From Flavobacterium paronense (GTDB lineage: Bacteria; Bacteroidota; Bacteroidia; Flavobacteriales; Flavobacteriaceae), in the NCBI RefSeq assembly GCF_030409795.1, contig NZ_JAUFQN010000001.1:1-35756 (forward strand): DNA of 35,756 bases. The letters run 5' to 3'. This document shows positions 24,568-34,199 of the stretch, piece after piece. Numbering within the stretch: position 1 is the stretch's first letter; each line of letters starts with the position of its first letter. Below the pieces are notes generated by a model. The model saw only the letters and a program-made list of their open reading frames with translations. It searched no databases and had not been told where the DNA came from. The translations under genes were made by a program, and so were the position numbers.

Positions 24568-24620
24568 TAGCCCCGATGGGAGCGAGCTACCGTGTAGCGC
24601 GGACAGCGGGAAATAGCTCC
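24568..24620 (-). repeat. Dispersed intergenic repeat, copy 2 (right arm)
   Basis: Mirror of 22540-22592, again in the leader of the fumC fragment. Not an independent copy of the family. Confidence 0.7.
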
Positions 24621-24633
24621 TAAAAAAGCACCA

Positions 24634-24641
24634 CAAAATTA
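24634..24641 (-). promoter_or_regulatory. fumC -7 box, right copy
   Basis: Mirror of the TAATTTTG at 22519-22526. Confidence 0.5.
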
Positions 24642-24676
24642 CGCATAAAAACTATTTAATAAAAATTGATTTTGTT

Positions 24677-24708
24677 TTTGCATAGCTTAAATATTCAGCT
24701 TACATTTG
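24677..24708 (+). promoter_or_regulatory. Promoter of the small membrane protein, right copy
   Basis: TTTG (24677-24680), 20-base spacer, TACATTTG (24701-24708). The predicted start near 24714 lies after the alternative TTG codon at 24706, so ATG 24736 is the start. Confidence 0.75.
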
Positions 24709-24735
24709 CTTATAATTCAAAAAATTCCGGAAAAC

Positions 24736-24909
24736 ATGTTTGAATTTTCACAGTATTTAGGTTTCTTAGCTTTCTTAACCATTTTAACCATTGGTTTTTG
24801 GTTGATGATGTTCTTGGTAACTTTCGTTGTTCCTTATTGGATTTACGGAGGCGTTAAAGAATTAATGCAAGAAAGAAAAGCAAAAAGAGACGCAGAACAA
24901 ACAGCTTAA
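24736..24909 (+). CDS. Small membrane protein of 57 residues, right copy
   Basis: Mirror of 22251-22424. A hydrophobic N-terminal two-thirds (residues 7-40) is followed by a charged tail KELMQERKAKRDAEQTA. The family is unknown to me. Confidence 0.75.
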   Translation: MFEFSQYLGFLAFLTILTIGFWLMMFLVTFVVPYWIYGGVKELMQERKAKRDAEQTA

Positions 24910-24929
24910 ATTTAAGTTTTTGTTTATGA

Positions 24930-24954
24930 AAAAGCCCCGAATTTCGGGGCTTTT
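24930..24954. terminator. Bidirectional intrinsic terminator, right copy
   Basis: Mirror of 22206-22230. The AGCCCCGA/TCGGGGCT stem is followed on the plus strand by six T residues (24951-24956). Confidence 0.9.
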
Positions 24955-24963
24955 TTCTTTTTA

Positions 24964-27495
24964 TTATCCGGGAAAATCACCGTTATCATCTTGTTGGTTT
25001 CCTTTTGGTTTTTTGTCTTTATCGTTATTTTTTAATTTATTGAATCTGTAAGTAAACGAAAGATTGATTTGACGCTGTCTCCATTGCATTTCGCTGTAAG
25101 AGTTTAAAGTAGCCAAATGGGTTTCACTAATTCTTTTTCTCGAATTGAAAACATCACTTACGTTAAGAGCAATCGTAGCTTTGTCTTTCAAAATATCTTT
25201 ACTGAACGCCAAATTTGCACTCAAGACGCCAAGGCTTTTTCCTTGTGCATTATTTTGTGGTGCATTGTAAGTTGCATTTGTTTGCCAATCTATTTTATAA
25301 GGCAATGTTATTTTTGAAGAAACTCTGGTAAACCAACTTGCAGCTGTATTATCGAAGTTTTCGTTTATTACTTCTCCTGTATTTTGAAGAGTATACGAGT
25401 AGTCTCCATTTATTTTACTTTGGAAAAAGTTGAAGTTACCGTTTAATTTCCACCATTTGTATGGTGTATAGTTTAGGTTAAATTCAAATCCGAAACGATC
25501 TTCACGCGCTAAGTTTATAGGTGTTGATAAAATTACAGGCGTTACTATTGTTACTCCGTCAACAATAGTGGTAACAGATTCTCCGTTTGGTCTTCTGATA
25601 AATTGGAACACATCATTAGTTCTGTTAAAATACATTGATGTGCTAAACGTTACTTTGTCCCATTTGTTCATGTATCCAATATCAAAAGCGTCAGTAAGCG
25701 ATGGATTGATATCTGGATTTCCTTGAAAAATATTTACGTTACTAGAATAATTTGAAAACGGATTTATAAATCGCGAACGAGGTCTGGAAATACGTCTGCT
25801 GTAATTAAGTGAAATGGTACTTTGTTCTTTTAATTGATAAGTAAAGAAAGCACTTGGAAAAAAATTATTGTATTTTTTATTATTAAAATTATTGGTTGTT
25901 AAAAGGTCAATATCGATATTAGAATCTTCATATCTTAATCCAAATAAATAGGAGAATTTATTAATCTTTGAACCAAATTGAGAATACACGGCATTAATTT
26001 TCTCTTTATAATCTAAAATATTTGTGTAGTTTAAATTTGGGATATAATTTCCACTACCATCAATATCGCCAACATTATAATCGGTAATCAATTCATTAAA
26101 ATCGCCTTTGTAACCTGCTTCAAATTGACTGTTTTCACCTATTGGCAAGACATAATCTGATTGAATTAAGCTTCTTTTTTGTGTTTGAAAGTTTTTAGTT
26201 AATTCTTTGGTTGCCAGGTTTTCTTGTCCAATAACAAAATCGGTTATGGTCGAAGAGTCGTTATCTAAATTTTTTGAAAATGAACCATCAACAGTAAGTT
26301 TATGTCCGTCTTTTTTGAATTTTTTGGTAAAATTTGTAGCGTATTCTACATCATGCGTTCTTGTGAACTGATCGTTATACCTGTTGCGAACGAAATTGTC
26401 GGCGATATCGGGAAATTCATTATACAATAAAACGTTATCTGGATTGGCACCGTTATTTTTTCTGTAGTTAAAAGTATTACTCCATGTCAAGGTTTTGTCT
26501 AAATACCAATCCATTCCGATAGTATAGTTGAAACCTTTTCTGCCTCTCTCTCTGGTACTTCTTTCATTTATTGTTTTTTGGATAGTTCCATCCGGATTTA
26601 AATAATCAGTATCCGTTTTTGATTTACCAGGTGCTTTACTATCGTTATATCCTAATGTAGAAAAAAGATTGAACTGTTCACTTTTGAAATTTATGTTTGA
26701 TACTAATCCATAGTTTTGAGGATTTCCGACAGTGCCAATAAGGGTTCCGTTGATTCCTTGATTTTTTCCTTTTTTCAATAAAATATTGATAATTCCGCCA
26801 CCACCTTCAGCATCATAACGCGCAGATGGATTGGTAATCACTTCGATTTTATCTAAAGCATCTGCAGAAATTGTTCGTAAAGCATCAGCAATATTAATTG
26901 CATTTGAAGGTCTTCCATCAATAAGAATTTTAACATTGTCGTTGCCGCGTAAAGCCACATTTCCATCGGCATCAACCGTAACTGACGGCACATTATCTAA
27001 CACATCGCTGGCGGTTCCGCCTTTTACAATCATGTCTTGGCCAACGTTGTAAACTTTTTTGTCGAGTTTTATTTCAACCGTAGTTTTTTCGGCTCGAACT
27101 ACCACTTCGTTTAATTGAGTTGCATCTTCTTCTAAAGCTATGGTTCCTAAATTGGTTGATTGGGTTAATTGTTTTTGACTTATAGTCGTTGGTTTAAAAG
27201 AAATAAATTCTAGAGTGATATCATAAATACCTGATACAACAACTATAGAATAATCACCTTTGCTATCTGTAATTCCACCGAAAATTAGTTTTGGATTTTT
27301 AGTATTTTTAAAAGTTATAGTTGCGTATTCAAGAGGAAGTTTACTTGTTTTCTCTATGATTTTTCCAGTGATGGTAATTTTAGCTTTCTCAGATTTACCT
27401 TCTGGCAGTAAGCCTTTAGTTTGTGTTTCTTGTCCAAAAACTGTAAATGAAAATAGTAGTAGAAGTGTAGGTATAAAACAGTATAATTTTTTCAT
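24964..27495 (-). CDS. TonB-receptor-like outer-membrane beta-barrel protein, right copy
   Basis: Mirror of 19665-22196, translating to the same 843 residues: signal peptide, carboxypeptidase-like regulatory domain, plug, barrel and hydrophilic C-terminal tail. The identical protein over 2.5 kb gives no sign of divergence, which argues against an old duplication. Confidence 0.93.
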   Translation of the reverse strand: MKKLYCFIPTLLLLFSFTVFGQETQTKGLLPEGKSEKAKITITGKIIEKTSKLPLEYATITFKNTKNPKLIFGGITDSKGDYSIVVVSGIYDITLEFISFKPTTISQKQLTQSTNLGTIALEEDATQLNEVVVRAEKTTVEIKLDKKVYNVGQDMIVKGGTASDVLDNVPSVTVDADGNVALRGNDNVKILIDGRPSNAINIADALRTISADALDKIEVITNPSARYDAEGGGGIINILLKKGKNQGINGTLIGTVGNPQNYGLVSNINFKSEQFNLFSTLGYNDSKAPGKSKTDTDYLNPDGTIQKTINERSTRERGRKGFNYTIGMDWYLDKTLTWSNTFNYRKNNGANPDNVLLYNEFPDIADNFVRNRYNDQFTRTHDVEYATNFTKKFKKDGHKLTVDGSFSKNLDNDSSTITDFVIGQENLATKELTKNFQTQKRSLIQSDYVLPIGENSQFEAGYKGDFNELITDYNVGDIDGSGNYIPNLNYTNILDYKEKINAVYSQFGSKINKFSYLFGLRYEDSNIDIDLLTTNNFNNKKYNNFFPSAFFTYQLKEQSTISLNYSRRISRPRSRFINPFSNYSSNVNIFQGNPDINPSLTDAFDIGYMNKWDKVTFSTSMYFNRTNDVFQFIRRPNGESVTTIVDGVTIVTPVILSTPINLAREDRFGFEFNLNYTPYKWWKLNGNFNFFQSKINGDYSYTLQNTGEVINENFDNTAASWFTRVSSKITLPYKIDWQTNATYNAPQNNAQGKSLGVLSANLAFSKDILKDKATIALNVSDVFNSRKRISETHLATLNSYSEMQWRQRQINLSFTYRFNKLKNNDKDKKPKGNQQDDNGDFPG

Positions 27496-27518
27496 GGATA
27501 AATTTTCAACTTTCGGAA

Positions 27519-27526
27519 CAAAATTA
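27519..27526 (-). promoter_or_regulatory. -7 box of the receptor gene, right copy
   Basis: Mirror of 19634-19641 (TAATTTTG on the minus strand). Confidence 0.5.
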
Positions 27527-27560
27527 CGCCTTAGCTTGATAAACTTATCCCAACAGTTTG

Positions 27561-27902
27561 TTAAATAAAGTCTTTTAGTTTGTCAATGTCCCTTCCAATT
27601 GTAGCTTTGTCACCATCAATAACTATTGGTCTTTCAATCAATATGGGATGTTTGGCTAAGGCATTTAGGATGTCACTATCTGTCAGAGATTTTCCTTTAT
27701 AATTTTCTATCCAAATGCTTTCTTTTTGACGGACTAATTCTATAGGTTTGAGATTCAGTTTTTTAAGTAGATTTTTTAAATCTTTAGCACTTAATGGTTT
27801 TTCGATGTAATTTATAATTTCAAATTCCTGTTTAGATTCCGTTACAAAAGCCAAACAGGCTCTTGATTTTCCGCATCTTGGATTGTGAAGTATTTGCAAC
27901 AT
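27561..27902 (-). CDS. ArsC-family thioredoxin-fold protein, right copy
   Basis: Mirror of 19258-19599, with identical protein. The redox Cys is in HNPRCGKSR. Still no arsenic genes nearby, because the neighbourhood is the same one copied. Confidence 0.9.
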   Translation of the reverse strand: MLQILHNPRCGKSRACLAFVTESKQEFEIINYIEKPLSAKDLKNLLKKLNLKPIELVRQKESIWIENYKGKSLTDSDILNALAKHPILIERPIVIDGDKATIGRDIDKLKDFI

Positions 27903-27961
27903 ATTTTTTTTACAAAGTAATCTATTTTAATAGAAAAAAGTTAATTTAGGCGAAAGAAAAT

Positions 27962-28939
27962 ATGAGTACTATGTTTTTAGAAAACGGTTTTTTGCCTACC
28001 AATAAATTTTGGAAATATTTAGTTGGTTCCTTGATAATTTTTATTGCATCAGCCATTGGTCAAATACCATGGGTTATAGCTGTTTTTATTAAATCTTTAA
28101 AAACGGGGAAGCCATTTCCGACAAAAGAAATGGAAATGATGAACTTTTTAAATTTAAATACAACTTTATTTTTATTGCTATTTTCATTTGTCGTTGCCTT
28201 TATTGCCATAATTTTAGTTATAAAGTACTTTCACAAACAAACCTTATTATCAATCACTACGTCAAGGGTAAAAGTTGATTGGAAAAGAATATTTTTTTCG
28301 TTTACTCTTTGGGGAGTTTTTACTGTAGGATCAACGTTAATAATGTTTTATACTAGTCCAGGTGATTTTGTATACAATTTTAAACCTTTTCCATTTTTAA
28401 TTTTGGCAATTATTGGAATTCTTCTAATTCCGGTTCAAACCAGTACTGAAGAATATGTTTTTCGTGGTTATTTAATGCAAGGGTTTGCCCTTTTGGCGAA
28501 AAACAGATGGTTTCCGTTGGTAATGACATCCGTTATTTTTGGAACGATGCATATCGCCAATCCTGAAGTTGAAAAAATGGGGTATATTATATTAGTATAT
28601 TATATAGGAACAGGTTTCTTCCTTGGAGTTATTACACTAATGGATGAAGGAATGGAATTGGCTCTTGGTTTTCATGCTGCCAATAATTTAATGACGGCAC
28701 TTTTAGTTACTTCAGATTGGTCAGCTTTTCAAACTAATTCTATTTTTAAAGATATTTCATCACCATCTGCCGGATTTGAAATTCTAGTACCAGTTCTCAT
28801 TATTTTTCCATTACTATTATTTATCTTTAGTAAAAAATATAATTGGACTGACTGGAAAGAGAAACTGACAGGTAAAATTATAGTTGTTGAAAAGAATGAA
28901 CAAATTGAAAATATTGTAAATGATAAAAGTTATGAGTAA
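27962..28939 (+). CDS. CPBP intramembrane metalloprotease, right copy
   Basis: Mirror of 18221-19198, with identical protein and the same three motifs (EEYVFR, FGTMH, HAANN). Its stop (TAA, 28937-28939) overlaps the menE start region. Confidence 0.92.
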   Translation: MSTMFLENGFLPTNKFWKYLVGSLIIFIASAIGQIPWVIAVFIKSLKTGKPFPTKEMEMMNFLNLNTTLFLLLFSFVVAFIAIILVIKYFHKQTLLSITTSRVKVDWKRIFFSFTLWGVFTVGSTLIMFYTSPGDFVYNFKPFPFLILAIIGILLIPVQTSTEEYVFRGYLMQGFALLAKNRWFPLVMTSVIFGTMHIANPEVEKMGYIILVYYIGTGFFLGVITLMDEGMELALGFHAANNLMTALLVTSDWSAFQTNSIFKDISSPSAGFEILVPVLIIFPLLLFIFSKKYNWTDWKEKLTGKIIVVEKNEQIENIVNDKSYE

Positions 28940-29972
28940 CCCAACCTATGAAAATGTACATAATTTATTTAAGCTTAATGGATTTCACCTCGATAGGGAA
29001 GATTTGTGTCGCGTAGCTTATAGTTTTATCAAAGAAGGAGAAGATTTTGAAAAACCAGTTGGTAATTTTCTTTTGGATTGGTTTGATGGAAAAAGTTATA
29101 TTCAAATGGAAACTTCGGGAACAACCGGAGCACCAAAAACTATTTCAGTTAGCAAACAAGCCATGGTTGATTCAGCATTGGCTACAGGTGATTTTTTTGA
29201 ATTGCAACCTGGCAATAAAGCATTACAATGTTTACCTGTAAAATATGTTGCGGGAAAAATGATGCTAGTTCGTGCTATGATTTTAGGACTTGATTTAGAG
29301 TTTGTGGCTCCAAGTTCAAATCCATTAGCTAACAACGAAATTGATTATGATTTTGTTGCGATGGTGCCTTTGCAAGCACAAAATTCAATACCCCAATTAA
29401 AGAGAGTTAAAAAGTTGATTATTGGAGGCGCAGCTGTTAATAAAATTCTGGAGAAGCAGTTACTAAAGTTACCTACCATAGTTTATGAAACTTATGGTAT
29501 GACCGAAACCATTACTCATATTGCAGCCAGAAAATTAGGAGAAAAAGCATTTACGGTTTTGCCTAATGTTACTGTTTCGTTTGATGAAAGAAATTGTTTG
29601 GTTATTCATGCACCAACAATTTCTCCTGAAGTTATTATCACAAATGATATTGTTGAATTGGTCAATGAAAATCAATTTATATTTCTCGGCAGATTTGATA
29701 ATGTTATCAATAGTGGTGGAATAAAATTAATTCCAGAGCAAATAGAGAAGAAATTGATAAGCAAAATTAGTCAACGCTTCTTTATTGCATCAAAACCTGA
29801 TAATGAATTAGGAGAAAAAGTAGTTTTAGTTATTGAGGGAGAAAAATGCGAACTGGACAATTCAATTTATGAAACTTTAGACAAATACGAAAAGCCCAAA
29901 GAAATTATTTTTGTTCCTAAGTTTAAAGATAGTGTAACTGGGAAAATCTTGAGAAAAGAAACGCTGAATTAA
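28920..29972 (+). CDS. menE: o-Succinylbenzoate-CoA ligase, right copy
   Basis: Mirror of 17188-18240, with identical protein. The alternative start is ATG 28932 in the ATGAGTAA overlap with the CPBP stop. The gene converges with the metallopeptidase copy. Confidence 0.9.
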   Translation: MIKVMSNPTYENVHNLFKLNGFHLDREDLCRVAYSFIKEGEDFEKPVGNFLLDWFDGKSYIQMETSGTTGAPKTISVSKQAMVDSALATGDFFELQPGNKALQCLPVKYVAGKMMLVRAMILGLDLEFVAPSSNPLANNEIDYDFVAMVPLQAQNSIPQLKRVKKLIIGGAAVNKILEKQLLKLPTIVYETYGMTETITHIAARKLGEKAFTVLPNVTVSFDERNCLVIHAPTISPEVIITNDIVELVNENQFIFLGRFDNVINSGGIKLIPEQIEKKLISKISQRFFIASKPDNELGEKVVLVIEGEKCELDNSIYETLDKYEKPKEIIFVPKFKDSVTGKILRKETLN

Positions 29973-30006
29973 TAAAAAGTACATTCCCAATAAAGTTAGT
30001 GATGAA

Positions 30007-31623
30007 TTAGTTAACATCTATATAAAAATCATTGGTCAAGACTTCAACTTCTTCTAACTTATTGATTTTATATTTTGTAGTAACCCAAGTAGTTGTTGGA
30101 TAAAATCGGTATTTTTTACCATTAACTTTAAGATCAATTGGCATATTGAATTTAGGTTCATCTGTTTTCCAACGAAGCCCAAGTTTGCCTTTAGATTTTC
30201 TCAATTCAAGTTTAGGAATTGATGCATGTCTGAGATATTGATTAAAAATAGGTGTTAAATTCATTCCTGTTTCGGTATTGAAAAAGCTAATAACAGCTTC
30301 TGTATCAATAATTTTGTTGTGAAATGTTTCAGAATATTTTAAGAACAGTTTCCACCATTTATCGTCATCATTGACAACATGCCTCAAAGTATTTAAAAGC
30401 AAAGCACCTTTTTCATACATATCACCCGAGCCTTCTTTATTCACCCCATACGGGCCAATAATTGGACTTACATTATCAATATTTCTTTTGCAACCGTTTA
30501 CGTATTGTTGCCCTTTTTCGTAACCAAATTGACATTCAACAAAAACATTTTCGGTGTAACAAGTAAATCCTTCATGTATCCACATATCGGCAGAATCTTT
30601 GGATGTTATATTATTACCAAACCATTCGTGTCCACTTTCGTGAATTATAATGTAGTCAAAAAGTAACCCAATTCCGGTTCCAGATCTATCAGTTCCTAAA
30701 TAACCATTTACATATTTGTTTCCATAGGCAACGGCGCTTTGATGTTCCATTCCTAAATAAGGCGTTTCCACTAATTTGTAACTGTCACTTGCAAAAGGAT
30801 AGGGTCCGAATTTACTCTGAAAACAATCCATCATAGGTTTTACTTCCTCAAAATGTATTTTGGCTGCAACTTCATTTTGGCGGAGTACGTAGTAATCTAA
30901 ATCTAATCCTTTATAATTTTCATGTATAGACACATAATCGCCAACACTGACATTTATGGAATAAGTATTTATTGGATTTTTAACTTCCCAATCCCAACGG
31001 GTATAACCATTTTTTAGATCTTCACTGCCTATTAATCTTCCGTTGGAAACTTCCATCAAACCATTCGGAACAGCTACTTTTATAGTCGCGCCAAAATCGG
31101 GCTCATCGCTTTGCGAGTCTTTTACTGGATACCATAAACTGGCTCCTGTACCTTGGCATGCTACACCAACCCACGGCTTTCCTTGCCCATCTTTAGTAAA
31201 AATAAATCCACCATCCCAAGGCGCGTTTTTTGCAATTATGGGTTTACCCGAATAATAAAAGCGTATTTTTTCATTGGTACCAATTTTTAAGGATGTGGGG
31301 AAATTGATAAAAACGGCATTAAATTCTCTCTTGTAATTCAATTTTTCCGAATTGAAAACAATAGAATCTACTTGCATATTATCAAATAAATCCAATTGAA
31401 TTTTTGAAGTGTTGTCAACTACTTTAAAGCTAATGTCATTATAGCCAACAACTGATTTTTCATCAGGATTTACTTTGATATTTAAATCATAGCGCAACAC
31501 ATCAAAGCAAGTTCGTTCCGGTCGTAATCCGCCTTGAAGTGAGTCTTTTCGTGTCGTTGTTTCTTGAGAAAAGATGTTTTGGAAACTAATAATAATGAAA
31601 CTTAAGGCAAGTATTTTTTTCAT
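30007..31623 (-). CDS. M1-type (gluzincin) metallopeptidase, right copy
   Basis: Mirror of 15537-17153; an identical 538-residue protein with HESGH and the downstream zinc-ligand Glu of MWIHEGF. Confidence 0.92.
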   Translation of the reverse strand: MKKILALSFIIISFQNIFSQETTTRKDSLQGGLRPERTCFDVLRYDLNIKVNPDEKSVVGYNDISFKVVDNTSKIQLDLFDNMQVDSIVFNSEKLNYKREFNAVFINFPTSLKIGTNEKIRFYYSGKPIIAKNAPWDGGFIFTKDGQGKPWVGVACQGTGASLWYPVKDSQSDEPDFGATIKVAVPNGLMEVSNGRLIGSEDLKNGYTRWDWEVKNPINTYSINVSVGDYVSIHENYKGLDLDYYVLRQNEVAAKIHFEEVKPMMDCFQSKFGPYPFASDSYKLVETPYLGMEHQSAVAYGNKYVNGYLGTDRSGTGIGLLFDYIIIHESGHEWFGNNITSKDSADMWIHEGFTCYTENVFVECQFGYEKGQQYVNGCKRNIDNVSPIIGPYGVNKEGSGDMYEKGALLLNTLRHVVNDDDKWWKLFLKYSETFHNKIIDTEAVISFFNTETGMNLTPIFNQYLRHASIPKLELRKSKGKLGLRWKTDEPKFNMPIDLKVNGKKYRFYPTTTWVTTKYKINKLEEVEVLTNDFYIDVN

Positions 31624-31684
31624 GAGAATAAGAATAGAAAATCTAAAGCATTAGTTGGTTTGATTTTAATTTTGTTACTATTTA

Positions 31685-33313
31685 TTAAACCTGAATCACA
31701 CCTAAATTAAATTTCTTTTCAATAGGCGAGTGATTAGCAGCTTCTATTCCCATTGAAATCCAAGTGCGGGTTTCTAAAGGATCAATAATAGCATCAGTCC
31801 AAAGTCGTGCTGCAGCATAATAAGGAGAAACTTGCGCATCATACCGCGCCTTGATTTTATCGAATAATTCCTGTTCTACTTTTTCGTCTACTGTTTCGCC
31901 TTTGGCTTTTAAAGATGAAGCTTCTATTTGTGCCAATACTTTAGCAGCTTGCGTTCCGCCCATAACGGCAAGTTCGGCACTTGGCCAGGCGAATATTAAT
32001 CTTGGGTCATACGCTTTTCCACACATGGCATAGTTTCCTGCTCCATAAGAATTTCCGACAATTACAGTAAATTTTGGGACGACCGAATTGGAAACCGCAT
32101 TCACCATTTTGGCTCCGTCTTTAATGATGCCGCCATGTTCTGATTTGCTTCCAACCATAAATCCGGTAACATCTTGCACAAATACTAAAGGAATTTTCTT
32201 TTGGTTGCAATTGGCAATAAAACGAGTGGCTTTATCAGCAGAATCGGAATAAATAACGCCACCAAATTGGATTTCTCCTTTTTTGGTTTTAGAAACCGTA
32301 CGTTGATTTGCTACAATTCCCACTGCCCAACCGTCAATCCTTGCATAGCAAGTGATAATGGATTGACCATAACCGTCTTTATACATATCCATTTCTGAAT
32401 TATCAACTAAGCGTTTGATGATTTCCATCATATCGTATTGTTCGGTGCGTAATTTTGGTAGTATTCCGTAGATTTCTTCCTCTTTCAGCATTGGTTTTTG
32501 AGAAGCTTCTCTGTTGAAACCGGCTTTATCATAATCACCGATTTTCCCAACGATACTTTTAATTCTGTCCAAAGCGTCTTTATCGTCTTTAGCTTTATAA
32601 TCAGTAACACCCGAGATTTCGCAGTGTGTTGTGGCTCCGCCTAATGTTTCATTATCAATGTTTTCACCGATGGCAGCTTTTACCAAATAACTTCCAGCCA
32701 AGAAAATACTTCCAGTTTTATCAACTATCATTGCTTCATCACTCATAATCGGGAGATAAGCACCACCAGCCACACAACTTCCCATAACGGCTGCAATTTG
32801 TGTAATTCCCATGCTGGACATTATGGCATTGTTTCTAAAAATTCTACCAAAATGTTCTTTATCAGGAAAAATTTCATCCTGCATTGGTAAATAAACTCCG
32901 GCAGAATCAACTAAATAAATTATAGGTAAACGGTTTTCCATCGCAATTTCCTGCGCGCGCAGATTCTTTTTTGCTGTAATCGGAAACCATGCTCCGGCTT
33001 TTACAGTCGCATCATTGGCAACAACAATACATTGTTTTCCTTTGATGTAACCCATTTTTACCACAACGCCACCAGAAGGACATCCGCCATGTTCAGCATA
33101 CATTCCGTCACCAACAAAAGCGCCAATTTCTATGCTTTTTGCTTTCGCGTCAAGCAAATAATCGATTCGTTCACGGGCAGTCATCTTACCTTCGGTGTGC
33201 AGTTTTTCGATACGTTTTTCACCACCACCAACTTTAACTTTGGTAAAACGTTGCTTTAAATCGGTTATTAAAAGTTTATTATGATCTTCGTTTTTATTGA
33301 AGTTAATGTCCAT
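31685..33313 (-). CDS. Acyl-CoA carboxylase carboxyltransferase (beta) subunit, right copy
   Basis: Mirror of 13847-15475; an identical 542-residue protein. The same methylcrotonyl-type features apply, and no biotin carboxylase gene is visible beside this copy either. Confidence 0.92.
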   Translation of the reverse strand: MDINFNKNEDHNKLLITDLKQRFTKVKVGGGEKRIEKLHTEGKMTARERIDYLLDAKAKSIEIGAFVGDGMYAEHGGCPSGGVVVKMGYIKGKQCIVVANDATVKAGAWFPITAKKNLRAQEIAMENRLPIIYLVDSAGVYLPMQDEIFPDKEHFGRIFRNNAIMSSMGITQIAAVMGSCVAGGAYLPIMSDEAMIVDKTGSIFLAGSYLVKAAIGENIDNETLGGATTHCEISGVTDYKAKDDKDALDRIKSIVGKIGDYDKAGFNREASQKPMLKEEEIYGILPKLRTEQYDMMEIIKRLVDNSEMDMYKDGYGQSIITCYARIDGWAVGIVANQRTVSKTKKGEIQFGGVIYSDSADKATRFIANCNQKKIPLVFVQDVTGFMVGSKSEHGGIIKDGAKMVNAVSNSVVPKFTVIVGNSYGAGNYAMCGKAYDPRLIFAWPSAELAVMGGTQAAKVLAQIEASSLKAKGETVDEKVEQELFDKIKARYDAQVSPYYAAARLWTDAIIDPLETRTWISMGIEAANHSPIEKKFNLGVIQV

Positions 33314-33358
33314 GGGTTTTATTTTATATCACTGTGTTCAGCATTAATAGGTATTTCC

Positions 33359-33377
33359 GAATGTCCACAGGACATTC
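33359..33377 (-). promoter_or_regulatory. GAATGTCC hairpin in the carboxylase leader, right copy
   Basis: Mirror of 13783-13801. Confidence 0.5.
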
Positions 33378-33405
33378 TCCTCTTAATATCAAATGTGCTA
33401 AAATA

Positions 33406-33419
33406 CGAAAACGTTTTCA
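33406..33419. promoter_or_regulatory. Candidate palindromic operator, right copy
   Basis: Mirror of 13741-13754 (CGAAAACGTTTTCA on the plus strand). Confidence 0.4.
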
Positions 33420-33508
33420 ATAAGATAATTTCTGAAGATTTGAAATTGTAATTCAATAAAAAAAAAGCATATTTTTGATTAGTTAATATTCACTTAACAT
33501 TAGAAAAA

Positions 33509-33516
33509 TACATTTG
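33509..33516 (+). promoter_or_regulatory. -7 box of the DUF47-PiT operon, right copy
   Basis: TACATTTG, mirror of 13644-13651. Confidence 0.55.
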
Positions 33517-33538
33517 TACCAAAGTAAACATAAAAACA

Positions 33539-34180
33539 ATGACTCTTAACAATATTTTCCAGTTTTTAGTTCCAAAGGATAAAAAGTTCTTCCCGTTATT
33601 TGAACAAGCTTCAGCAGGTTTAATTTTATTGGCAGAAACACTTCATGAAGCAGTAAACGCACCCAAAGCAGAGAGAGAAGAATATTTTAGAAAAATTGAA
33701 GAACTTGAAGCTGAAATAGAAGAGATTACGCATAAAACACATTTAGAATTAAGTCGAAATTTTATCACACCTTTTGATAGAGAAGATATTCATTCGTTAA
33801 TAAAAGCCATTGATAATGTTGCCGACAACATGCATGGTGCTGCCAGTAGAATGCGCTTGTATCAAGTAGAAAAAATAACAAAATCAATTCGTAAATTAAC
33901 GGAGATTAATTTAGAAGCTTGTCAATTAATTGGTCTCGGTATCAAAGAATTGAAAGCTATGAATCATAAAGCAATAAAAGAAACCTGCAAAAAAATCAAT
34001 AAATTAGAAAGTAAAGCAGATTCAGTATTTGATAAAGCAGTTGCAGACATTTTTGAAAATGAAGTCGATGCTAAAAACGTTATTAAATACAAAGAAGTGC
34101 TTTCTGCTTTGGAAATGGCTTCTGATAAATGTAAAAGCGTTTCAAATGTTATGGAACAAATTTCAGTTAAGCACTCATAA
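33539..34180 (+). CDS. DUF47/PhoU-like phosphate transport accessory protein, right copy
   Basis: Mirror of 12980-13621; an identical 213-residue helical protein, again 19 bases before the PiT carrier. Confidence 0.93.
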   Translation: MTLNNIFQFLVPKDKKFFPLFEQASAGLILLAETLHEAVNAPKAEREEYFRKIEELEAEIEEITHKTHLELSRNFITPFDREDIHSLIKAIDNVADNMHGAASRMRLYQVEKITKSIRKLTEINLEACQLIGLGIKELKAMNHKAIKETCKKINKLESKADSVFDKAVADIFENEVDAKNVIKYKEVLSALEMASDKCKSVSNVMEQISVKHS

Positions 34181-34199
34181 TAAAATCAATTAGGAAATC